The notes under the pieces are model-generated. The model was not told where the DNA came from. It did no database searches and saw only the letters and a program-made list of their open reading frames with translations. The position numbers and the translations under genes are program-made. Positions 1-5,512 of a DNA stretch of 5,512 bases are shown here, piece after piece (within the stretch, counting starts at the first letter, position 1; each line of letters begins with the position of its first letter). Source of the stretch: Bacteroidota bacterium (GTDB lineage Bacteria > Bacteroidota > Bacteroidia > Bacteroidales > Tenuifilaceae). The DNA is taken from positions 1 through 5,512 of the forward strand of contig JAEXVC010000205.1 in assembly GCA_023406715.1 (NCBI GenBank), in the 5' to 3' direction.

Positions 1-1186
1 CGGCCTTTTCGCGTGCTTTAGTTCTTGCAAGTAGTTCAGTAGACCAATCTTTGTTTCCAGTACCCATAAATTGGTCGAGAGCATAGTTTGTAGCAGCAGT
101 GATAGGGCTATTCATTCCATTGGTTAGTACCACGACACCTAGATTCTCGTCGGGAATTAGGGTTACAGCGGTAATCATTCCGTCAATTGCACCAGTATGC
201 GAAACTCTTAACCTACCGTTAAAATCGCCGAGCCCCCAACCTAATCCGTAGGCACTAAAGTGTCGTCCTTGGTCGTATTTTGAAGTATGGTCTACAACAA
301 AGTTTGAATGAGGGGTCCAAAGCATGTTAATTGTTGATTTAGTTAGCAAGGTATCAGTTCCATTAATACCATGGTTTAGCATAAAAATCATCCATTTTGA
401 AATGTCGTTAACGCTTGTAATAACGCCTCCTAAAGCTCCAATTTCTTCCCAGTCAACCCATTCTATAGGAATGTTTATATTGTTCTCCAATGCGTGTGGG
501 GTTACATAGTTTCCCTTTTCAGATAGTTTTTTTGGAGATGTAACTGTTCTGTTCATTCCAAGTGGCTCGAATATTCGTTCCTTTACATTCTCACTCCAGC
601 TCTTCCCTGTGACAGATCTTATAACCTCGCCTGCGGCAATGTACATAACATTCGAATAACCGTAACCTGCCCTAAAATCGAAAGCTTTTTGAAGATGTTT
701 TGAGCGCTTAACAACCTCCTCCGCACTAAAGTCAGATTTGTACCAAATTAAGTCGCCACTAAAGGTTCCGAGGCCTACTCTGTGACTGAGTAAATCTCTA
801 ATCGTAACATTGTTGCTTACCCAAGGGTCGTAAACCTCAAAGTAAGGAAGATATTTTTTTACCTTATCGTTCCAGTTAAGCTTACCTTCCTGCACAAGCA
901 TTCCAATTATTGCAGCGGTAAATGCCTTGGAGTTCGAGGCTATTCCGTAAAGAGTATTACCATCGGGTTTAATATTTTTACCCTGTTCAAGAGTTCCAAA
1001 AGCCCCCACGTAAACTAATTTACCATCTTTTACTATGCCTATTGATGCACTTGGAATACCCCAATCGGTTACCATTTTCTCGTAGTACTTGTCGAGTTGC
1101 TTTAGGTCAACCTTCTGCTTTGTTTGCCCCAATAAAAACAACGGTGCAACAAAAAAGAAAGAAATAACAATGAGTAATTTCTTCAT
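1..1186 (-). CDS. Secreted serine hydrolase, beta-lactamase/S12 (class C-like) family, 3' end missing
   Basis: I translated this open frame by hand from the ATG at 1186; 395 codons are visible before it runs off the left edge. Residues 1-20 form a signal peptide (MKK, then a hydrophobic run ending LFLLGQ), so the enzyme should be exported to the periplasm or beyond. All three active-site motifs of the serine beta-lactamase/DD-peptidase fold are present: SNSK at 84-87 (nucleophile S84, K87), YSN at 177-179, and HTG at 330-332 in place of KTG. HTG is common in family S12 hydrolases and esterases. The family includes D-aminopeptidases, esterases and penicillin-binding-like enzymes, so the substrate cannot be named. 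The last visible segment (YALDQFMG, then a DWS and a charged helix) resembles the link to a C-terminal DUF3471-type domain seen in longer relatives, so roughly 100 more residues may lie outside the window. No Shine-Dalgarno sequence precedes the ATG. Family is certain; function is open. Confidence 0.93.
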   Translation of the reverse strand, partial: MKKLLIVISFFFVAPLFLLGQTKQKVDLKQLDKYYEKMVTDWGIPSASIGIVKDGKLVYVGAFGTLEQGKNIKPDGNTLYGIASNSKAFTAAIIGMLVQEGKLNWNDKVKKYLPYFEVYDPWVSNNVTIRDLLSHRVGLGTFSGDLIWYKSDFSAEEVVKRSKHLQKAFDFRAGYGYSNVMYIAAGEVIRSVTGKSWSENVKERIFEPLGMNRTVTSPKKLSEKGNYVTPHALENNINIPIEWVDWEEIGALGGVITSVNDISKWMIFMLNHGINGTDTLLTKSTINMLWTPHSNFVVDHTSKYDQGRHFSAYGLGWGLGDFNGRLRVSHTGAIDGMITAVTLIPDENLGVVVLTNGMNSPITAATNYALDQFMGTGNKDWSTELLARTKAREKA

Positions 1187-1285
1187 GATTATGGTTTTTT
1201 GATTTTTACTTTTGATGCTCCTTATTGATGTTTAGTTTAATGTAATGTTATGATTACAGCAATAAACTTGCAGAATCTAACATAT

Positions 1286-1293
1286 CAAATTTA
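1286..1293 (-). promoter_or_regulatory. Possible Bacteroidota -7 promoter box for the S12 hydrolase gene
   Basis: On the minus strand this reads TAAATTTG, an exact match to the Bacteroidota -7 consensus TAnnTTTG, about 100 bp upstream of the hydrolase ATG. No good TTTG (-33) element sits 19-21 bases further upstream, which weakens the call. The box lies inside a 17-base inverted repeat (1286-1302). In such AT-rich DNA a chance match is quite possible. If real, it would give the hydrolase its own transcript with a leader of about 90 nt, separate from the TPR gene. Confidence 0.33.
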
Positions 1294-1302
1294 ATCAATT
1301 TG
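1286..1302. repeat. Short inverted repeat, CAAATT-N5-AATTTG
   Basis: The arms 1286-1291 and 1297-1302 are perfect 6-base reverse complements around a 5-base spacer. The repeat lies 12 bp beyond the stop codon of the TPR gene and overlaps the candidate -7 box of the next gene. It has no GC pairs except at the tips and no following T-run, so it does not look like an intrinsic terminator. It could be an operator or just AT-rich chance. The rest of the 127-bp gap (1187-1313) shows nothing else I can support. Confidence 0.35.
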
Positions 1303-1313
1303 TATTGAAAATA

Positions 1314-3272
1314 CTATTTAACACAGAAACGGTTTAGTGCATCGTAGGCTTCTGGAATACCAAGTTCACCAGCAGTACTTAAATCTATACAGCCTTGATT
1401 ATGGCTTCCTGTTAATAGGTATGCCAAGCCTCTGTTGTAGTATGCGCTTGCAAACCCTTTATTTTCAGTAATAGCGTTGCTGTACCAGTTTATGGCTTCA
1501 GTAAAATTGCTTGCAAGGGTATAAACTACACCAATGTTGTATGCAATAGTCCCTTTTTCGGCCAATGGTAAAAGTTCTTTTAAGTCTTCAATGGCTTCTG
1601 AATAAGCAGTGTAAGATGTGCTATTTTTTGCATCGCTGGTGGGTTTTGCCAGTACAGCTAATGTTTTAGATTCATCTCCAAAGCTCTCAATAAATCGGGC
1701 CATGTCGGTATTTGATGCGATTAGGTTCAGTTGTATTAACGGGTTGGCTTTATCAGTTTGAACCGCTTTTTGATACTCAACTTTAGCATTGGCGTATCTG
1801 CCTTTTTCATTCAGAACTATACCTCGGAGTAATGACTTGTATGAATTTCTATTCAAAACTGAATCGATAGTTTGAATAGAGATTTCCTTTGCTCTATTGT
1901 CTGTTTTAGTGCTTAGTGTAAGTTTATAGTTTTCGGGTAAATTGTTATTTATGGAATCGAGCCATTCATTTTTTTCGAAGATGAGGGCAACTTTTTGCTT
2001 AGGATAATTCAGACAAAGCCTCATCATCGGCATAAATGCTGATGTAACCTTAAAGTTATTCTGCATAATGCTGAGCCTCGATGCGGAATTTAAATCCCTT
2101 TCCAGCGATATCAATTTGTTAAACTTGCCACTTGAGTCCAATATCGATGCGAAGTTCTGTTGGTTTGTTCCTTTATACTTCTCAATAAGTTGTTTCCCAG
2201 TGTTGTAGTCGATTTCGGCACCTTTTAAATCGCCTGTCTGAACTTTAACATCGGCTCTATTGATATATGCGTTGGCAAAATCGGGGAATATGTTGATTGC
2301 AGTTGTAAAGTCGTTGATTGCCTTTTGGTACTGTTTCTTCTCGTAATATATTGACCCTCTGTAGTAATGAATAAGAACGTTTTCTGGGTTAAGTGCGGTA
2401 AGTTTGGTTAAATCGTCAAGGGCAATTTGCCAGTTATCTATTTGGTAATTAATAATTGCCCTGTTGAATAGTGCCAGTGAGTATTTGGAGTCAATAGAGA
2501 GCACTTTGTTAAGGTCGGCAAGTGCATTTTGTGGTTGCTTAAGGTTGTAGAATACCAAGGCACGGTTAAAGTAATTATCAATTGATAATGAATCCAACTT
2601 AATGGCCTGATTAAGGTCTGCTAGCGCTAGGGTAGGTTTATTCAGTTCAGCATTTAGAATTCCACGACGCGAGTATGCATTTGCATAGAATGGGTTGACT
2701 TTTATGGCCAAATTATAATCACTTAAAGCTCCTAGAGTATCGCTGCTAAGCAAACGTGCAGAACCCCGGTTAATCCAAGCATCTGGATTTGAAGCGTCCA
2801 ACCGAATAACCTTACTAAATATCTCTATGGCCTTTGCGTAATCCTGCATTTGAAAATGGGTAATGCTTTCAATGAAGAGAAAGTCGGGGGAGTTCGGTTT
2901 TAGTTCTAAAGCAGTTCTGACTTCAAAAAGGGCTTGCTTATGTTGCGAAACTCTATTTAAAGCTATTGCCTTATAGTGATGAACTTGGGCAAATACAGGG
3001 TTGATTTTTATTGTTTTGTCAAAATCTGAAATCGCACCATAGAAATCGCCAAGATTGTACTTCGCCACTCCACGCAGGAACCATCCCTCGTAAATGGTGG
3101 AGTCGATGCCTATTAAGGTATTTAAGTAGGGGAGGGCTTCGTTAAATTTTTGTTTAGATAACAGTTCCTCTCCCTTAAAAAAAAAGTAAGCCTTGTTAAG
3201 TTGTCCGAGTGAGGTATTGGTGAGTATAATTCCCCAAAGCAAAAATGAAAGTTTTATTAGTATTTTTTTCAA
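1314..3272 (-). CDS. Secreted TPR-repeat protein, 652 residues, TTG start
   Basis: Residues 1-24 are a clean type I signal peptide (MKKILIKL, a hydrophobic core, then SLGQ), so the protein is exported. Residues ~27-363 are about ten consecutive tetratricopeptide repeats, each with the W/Y-x-x-R-G...A...DF/Y-x-x-A-I-x-x-x-P pattern (e.g. 62-95, 161-194, 195-228, 298-330). Residues ~370-476 carry no TPR signature and match nothing I recognise. TPR-like units resume at about 477-510, 573-606 and 607-641. TPR superhelices bind other proteins or peptides, so a scaffold role in the periplasm is likely, but no partner is visible. The start codon is TTG (3272-3270). It is supported because the signal peptide begins exactly there, the mtgA stop is only 12 bp upstream, and the next in-frame methionine (residue 142) falls well inside the repeats. 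The gene probably shares a transcript with mtgA. The last codons read FCVK before TAG. Confidence 0.92.
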   Translation of the reverse strand: MKKILIKLSFLLWGIILTNTSLGQLNKAYFFFKGEELLSKQKFNEALPYLNTLIGIDSTIYEGWFLRGVAKYNLGDFYGAISDFDKTIKINPVFAQVHHYKAIALNRVSQHKQALFEVRTALELKPNSPDFLFIESITHFQMQDYAKAIEIFSKVIRLDASNPDAWINRGSARLLSSDTLGALSDYNLAIKVNPFYANAYSRRGILNAELNKPTLALADLNQAIKLDSLSIDNYFNRALVFYNLKQPQNALADLNKVLSIDSKYSLALFNRAIINYQIDNWQIALDDLTKLTALNPENVLIHYYRGSIYYEKKQYQKAINDFTTAINIFPDFANAYINRADVKVQTGDLKGAEIDYNTGKQLIEKYKGTNQQNFASILDSSGKFNKLISLERDLNSASRLSIMQNNFKVTSAFMPMMRLCLNYPKQKVALIFEKNEWLDSINNNLPENYKLTLSTKTDNRAKEISIQTIDSVLNRNSYKSLLRGIVLNEKGRYANAKVEYQKAVQTDKANPLIQLNLIASNTDMARFIESFGDESKTLAVLAKPTSDAKNSTSYTAYSEAIEDLKELLPLAEKGTIAYNIGVVYTLASNFTEAINWYSNAITENKGFASAYYNRGLAYLLTGSHNQGCIDLSTAGELGIPEAYDALNRFCVK

Positions 3273-3284
3273 GAGTTCTGGGGT

Positions 3285-4040
3285 TTACTTGTTTCGTTTA
3301 CTTTTGTTCGTGATTTCCAATTTATTTTCCAAATCTATTCGTCCTAAACCATTCATATTGCGCAATATAGTGTTCTGATACCGGAACATATAGCTACTAG
3401 GTTTTGCTGGATTTCTTTTGGAAGGGAATGGAAGAACCGTGGCCAGCATAGCCGATTCATGTCTGGTAAGTTGCTTTGCCGATTTTTTGTAGTATATCTG
3501 CGATGCCTTTTCTACGCCATAAATTCCTTTGCCAAATTCTGCAACGTTAAGGTAAACCTCCATTATCCTTTTTTTGCTCCAGAAAGTTTCAATTAAAAAG
3601 GTGAAATATGCCTCTAGACCTTTTCTAACCCACGACCGTTTAGGCCATAAAAAAAGATTCTTAGCCGTCTGTTGCGATATTGTACTTGCTCCTCGTAGTT
3701 TTTTCCCTTTTTTGTTATTTTTCATCGCTTTATTAATGGCTTCCCAATCAAAGCCATTATGTTCCATAAACTTGCCATCCTCGGCGGCGCAAACGGCAAG
3801 CACTGCATTGGGTGATATATTTTCAATGCTAACCCAATTTTTCCGGATTCTCTCACCGCCACCTTGTTCATTGGTATAATGTCGTTTAATAACCATAAGC
3901 ATAGTTAGGTTAGGGTTGATAAACGAAAGAAGTATGGTTAAAATTATGGTGGTTGCTAAAAATGTTAATGATGATAGTATAAATAAGCGTACTATTGCCC
4001 TATACCATTTATTTTTAGTGTGGGTTGATTTGGAATCCAT
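3285..4040 (-). CDS. mtgA: Monofunctional biosynthetic peptidoglycan glycosyltransferase (GT51)
   Basis: This enzyme polymerises lipid II into glycan strands at the outer face of the inner membrane. The 251 residues match the usual size of MtgA (about 240), with no transpeptidase domain. A short basic N-terminus is followed by one membrane anchor (about 19-41). The GT51 motifs then occur in order. Motif 1 is EDGKFMEHNGFDW (87-99), with catalytic Glu E87. Motif 2 is RGASTISQQTAKN (116-128). Motif 3 is RKGLE (139-143), with the second catalytic Glu E143. Motif 4 is KKRIMEVYLN (156-165), and motif 5 lies around HESAMLATVLPFPSKRNP (194-211). By family knowledge the first Glu acts as general base. 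The start is ATG with no Shine-Dalgarno sequence, as is normal for this phylum. The gene stops 12 bp before the TPR gene, implying co-transcription, and is divergent from the M48 gene. Nothing is missing from the active site, so it should be functional. Confidence 0.96.
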   Translation of the reverse strand: MDSKSTHTKNKWYRAIVRLFILSSLTFLATTIILTILLSFINPNLTMLMVIKRHYTNEQGGGERIRKNWVSIENISPNAVLAVCAAEDGKFMEHNGFDWEAINKAMKNNKKGKKLRGASTISQQTAKNLFLWPKRSWVRKGLEAYFTFLIETFWSKKRIMEVYLNVAEFGKGIYGVEKASQIYYKKSAKQLTRHESAMLATVLPFPSKRNPAKPSSYMFRYQNTILRNMNGLGRIDLENKLEITNKSKRNK

Positions 4041-4215
4041 TTAATCAATTTTCTAAAATGCTAAAGTATAAATTTATTGTATAAGTTTTATGGACTAGAT
4101 TTTGAAAAGTTTTTACAGTTAGAATATTTTGTATGATGAAAAGTAAATCCTAATTTTTCATTTAATAAAGAATCCACTAATTTTGATTCTACAAATTTTA
4201 CTAAAAGTTAAAACG
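4041..4215. other. Divergent intergenic region between mtgA and the M48 protease gene
   Basis: This 175-bp, very AT-rich spacer must hold the promoters of both divergent genes. For the plus-strand gene a good -7 box lies at 4178-4185 (separate entry). A second, weaker plus-strand candidate is TTTG (4101-4104), 19 bases, then ATATTTTG (4124-4131), which misses the TA of the -7 consensus. For mtgA on the minus strand the best I find is TACTTTAG (4068-4061), one base off the -7 consensus, with no -33 element at the right distance, so I do not call it. A 10-bp palindrome (ATAAATTTAT, 4068-4077) is likely AT-rich chance. Confidence 0.6.
4154..4185 (+). promoter_or_regulatory. Probable Bacteroidota promoter for the M48 metalloprotease gene
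   Basis: TAATTTTG at 4178-4185 matches the Bacteroidota -7 consensus TAnnTTTG exactly. Twenty bases upstream is TTTT (4154-4157), three of four bases of the TTTG -33 element, at the correct 19-21 base spacing. Transcription would begin near 4190, leaving a leader of about 25 nt before the ATG at 4216. This placement argues that the in-frame TTG at 4183, which lies inside the -7 box, is not the start codon. Recognition by the primary sigma factor is inferred from the consensus. Confidence 0.55.
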
Positions 4216-5007
4216 ATGATAAAACGATTTGTAGTTATTCTATCGGCTGTAGTTATGCTCTCTGGTTGCGAGGATGGGCTAAACTTTTTTACCGTAGAGC
4301 AGGATATTCAGTTTGGACAACAGATGGATGAGTCTATTTTGGCTAATCCCCAGGAGTATCCAATATTGAGTAGAGCCTCTTATCCTACAGCCTACGAGCA
4401 CATAGAGAGAATAATGGATAAATTGCTAACTGCTGGTGATTTGCGCTATGCTCAAACATTCCCATGGCAGGTTCGAATAATTCACGATGATGATGTTTTG
4501 AATGCTTTTGCAGCTCCCGGTGGATATATGTATTTTTACACAGGGTTAATTAAGTATTTAGATAACGAAGCGCAGTTTGCTGGTGTTATGGCGCATGAAA
4601 TGGCTCATGCCGACCGTAGGCACTCAACCCAAATGCTTACAAGGCAGTACGGATTCAGTCTTTTACTTTCAATGGCGTTGGGCGATAATCCCTCACAGTT
4701 AGAGCAAATAGCAGCTGAGTTAGCAATGGGTCTTGGAAATCTTAAGTATAGTCGAACAAACGAGTACGAGGCCGATGAGTATGGTGTTAAGTATCTTTAT
4801 AGTACAGGCTATCACGCTCGCGAGTTGGCTGGTTTCTTCGAAAAACTTAATGAAGGACAAGCTAGTCGTACAGTAGAATTCTTAAGCACTCACCCATCCC
4901 CAGAAAATCGTATTGAGCAGATTGAGGCTGTATGGCAGAGTTTAGGTGGGGCTACTGGTAATTACAATACAGTTGAGTATACCCAATTTAAGAATAGTCT
5001 ACCGTAG
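4216..5007 (+). CDS. M48-family zinc metalloprotease, lipoprotein
   Basis: From the ATG at 4216 the product has 263 residues. Residues 1-18 are a lipoprotein signal (MIKRF, hydrophobic core, LSGC) with the lipidated cysteine at C18. A longer frame opens at a TTG at 4183, but its 11 extra residues would spoil the lipoprotein signal and that TTG lies in the promoter. The zinc site is complete: HEMAH at 127-131 (ligands H127 and H131, catalytic E128) and EYEAD at 183-187, with E183 the expected third ligand. Other family landmarks are NAFAAPGGYMYFYTGL (96-111) and STHPSPENRI (224-233), whose H226 is a conserved family histidine. The overall layout resembles the short periplasmic M48 lipoproteins of the LoiP/YggG type. 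It lacks the C-terminal TPR domain of BepA and the membrane helices of HtpX. Relatives degrade or help fold misassembled envelope proteins; the substrate here is unknown. Transcription runs into the hairpin terminator 24 bp downstream. Confidence 0.94.
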   Translation: MIKRFVVILSAVVMLSGCEDGLNFFTVEQDIQFGQQMDESILANPQEYPILSRASYPTAYEHIERIMDKLLTAGDLRYAQTFPWQVRIIHDDDVLNAFAAPGGYMYFYTGLIKYLDNEAQFAGVMAHEMAHADRRHSTQMLTRQYGFSLLLSMALGDNPSQLEQIAAELAMGLGNLKYSRTNEYEADEYGVKYLYSTGYHARELAGFFEKLNEGQASRTVEFLSTHPSPENRIEQIEAVWQSLGGATGNYNTVEYTQFKNSLP

Positions 5008-5030
5008 TTTAATGGTATGTATTAAACGAT

Positions 5031-5053
5031 AAAAGGGGCTCAAAGCCCCTTTT
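5031..5053. terminator. Bidirectional intrinsic terminator between convergent genes
   Basis: AAAAGGGGCT (5031-5040) and AGCCCCTTTT (5044-5053) are perfect 10-base reverse complements around a CAA loop. This gives a GC-rich stem core flanked by A on the left and T on the right, so the RNA from either strand ends in a short U-run. It lies 24 bp after the M48 stop and 20 bp from the stop of the minus-strand PLP enzyme gene, exactly where one terminator can serve both. Confidence 0.92.
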
Positions 5054-5072
5054 GTATAGTTCACCATGAATA

Positions 5073-5512
5073 TTATATCTTGGCCAACGCTTGGTCTAAA
5101 TCTGCAATAATATCCTCTACATTCTCAATACCAACCGAGAAGCGAACTAAACCATCGGTAATGTTGGCTTTAAGCCTTGCATCGGGAGCCATTTTGGAGT
5201 GAGTCATCGATGCGGGGTGCTGAATTAGTGTTTCAACACCACCTAGCGAAACAGCAAGCATGGCAAGTTTTACGTTATCCATAAGAACTTTGCCTGCCTT
5301 TAAGCCACCTTTTAACTCAAAGCTAATCATTGCGCCAGGGCCCTTCATCTGTTTTTGAGCCAGTTCGTACTGTGGATGCGATTTTAAGCCAGGATACTTA
5401 ACCCATTCAACCTTTGGATGTTTCTCGAGGTAATCGGCAACCTTCATTGCATTTTCTTGCGCACGGTCAAAACGGATTGATAAGGTTTTACTTCCACGAA
5501 GCACCATATAGG
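5073..5512 (-). CDS. Trans-sulfuration family PLP enzyme, methionine gamma-lyase-like, C-terminal part
   Basis: Only the last 145 residues are in the window; the frame is open through the right edge, and the methionine at 5507 is internal, preceded by an in-frame tyrosine codon. The family (Cys/Met metabolism PLP-dependent enzymes: cystathionine gamma-synthase, gamma- and beta-lyases, O-acetylhomoserine sulfhydrylase, methionine gamma-lyase) is clear from VKYPGL, KGPGAMISFELKGG, LAVSLGGVETLIQHPASMTH (20 residues) and LVRFSVGIEN near the end. The arginine in LVRFS, 22 residues before the C-terminus, is the family's substrate-carboxylate binder. The ETLIQHPASMTHS wording and the KxGGLKAG segment are closest, as I recall them, to methionine gamma-lyases, which cleave methionine to methanethiol, 2-oxobutyrate and ammonia. 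Cystathionine gamma-lyase or a sulfhydrylase remains possible because the PLP-lysine region and substrate-specific N-terminal residues lie outside the window. It is a cytoplasmic enzyme, convergent with the M48 gene. Confidence 0.9.
   Translation of the reverse strand, partial: YMVLRGSKTLSIRFDRAQENAMKVADYLEKHPKVEWVKYPGLKSHPQYELAQKQMKGPGAMISFELKGGLKAGKVLMDNVKLAMLAVSLGGVETLIQHPASMTHSKMAPDARLKANITDGLVRFSVGIENVEDIIADLDQALAKI

Noticed and set aside
324..509. Plus-strand 61-codon open frame
   Set aside because: It lies antisense inside the serine hydrolase gene, which has all its family motifs; the plus-frame product has no recognisable features.
1218..1223. AAGGAG on the minus strand, a perfect Shine-Dalgarno-like string
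   Set aside because: It lies more than 30 bases upstream of the hydrolase ATG at 1186, and no start codon sits at a suitable distance from it.
2180..3200. Possible DNA-level tandem repeats in the TPR region
   Set aside because: The protein repeats are clear, but the nucleotide sequences of the units have diverged, so this is an old TPR array and not a recent or variable tandem repeat.
3193..3378. Plus-strand 61-codon open frame across the mtgA/TPR junction
   Set aside because: It is antisense to two well-supported coding regions, and its hydrophobic look comes from the complement of the signal-peptide and lysine-rich codons.
3574..3879. Plus-strand 101-codon open frame
   Set aside because: It is entirely antisense to mtgA, whose catalytic motifs are intact there.
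4039..4051. ATTTAATCAATTT shared with 1289-1301
   Set aside because: A 13-base AT-rich match in two intergenic regions. Its position relative to gene starts differs, and only one copy forms the inverted repeat, so chance is the simplest explanation.
4068..4077. 10-bp palindrome ATAAATTTAT upstream of mtgA
   Set aside because: It is all A/T in very AT-rich DNA with no second copy nearby; there is no support for an operator.

Overview
This 5.5 kb window is ordinary-looking chromosomal DNA from a member of the Bacteroidota, most likely near the order Bacteroidales. The evidence is AT-rich intergenic DNA, no Shine-Dalgarno sequences at suitable spacing, TAnnTTTG-type -7 promoter boxes, and proteins that read like Bacteroidota versions of their families. 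The assignment below phylum level is inference. I see no mobile element, RNA gene, CRISPR array or other sign of transfer.

Layout: three genes lie head-to-tail on the minus strand, read from right to left. They are a monofunctional peptidoglycan glycosyltransferase (mtgA, 3285-4040), a secreted 652-residue TPR protein with a TTG start (1314-3272, 12 bp after mtgA), and a secreted serine hydrolase of the beta-lactamase/S12 fold (1-1186). The hydrolase is cut off at the left edge of the window and begins 127 bp beyond the TPR gene. Divergent from mtgA, across a 175 bp intergenic region, is a plus-strand M48 zinc-metalloprotease lipoprotein (4216-5007). It converges on the C-terminal end of a trans-sulfuration-family PLP enzyme resembling methionine gamma-lyase (minus strand, 5073 to the right edge). 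A perfect 10-bp hairpin between these two convergent genes should terminate transcription both ways. No stretch longer than 300 bases lacks a gene.

How the genes may work together: mtgA, the TPR protein, the S12 hydrolase and the M48 lipoprotein all carry export or membrane signals, so four of the five genes act at the cell envelope. mtgA and the TPR gene are close enough to share a transcript. A functional link to peptidoglycan or envelope maintenance is plausible but is inferred from position only. The PLP enzyme is cytoplasmic sulfur amino-acid metabolism and appears unrelated. I found no convincing new biological system. The least explained parts are the non-TPR middle section of the TPR protein and an inverted repeat overlapping a promoter-like box upstream of the serine hydrolase.
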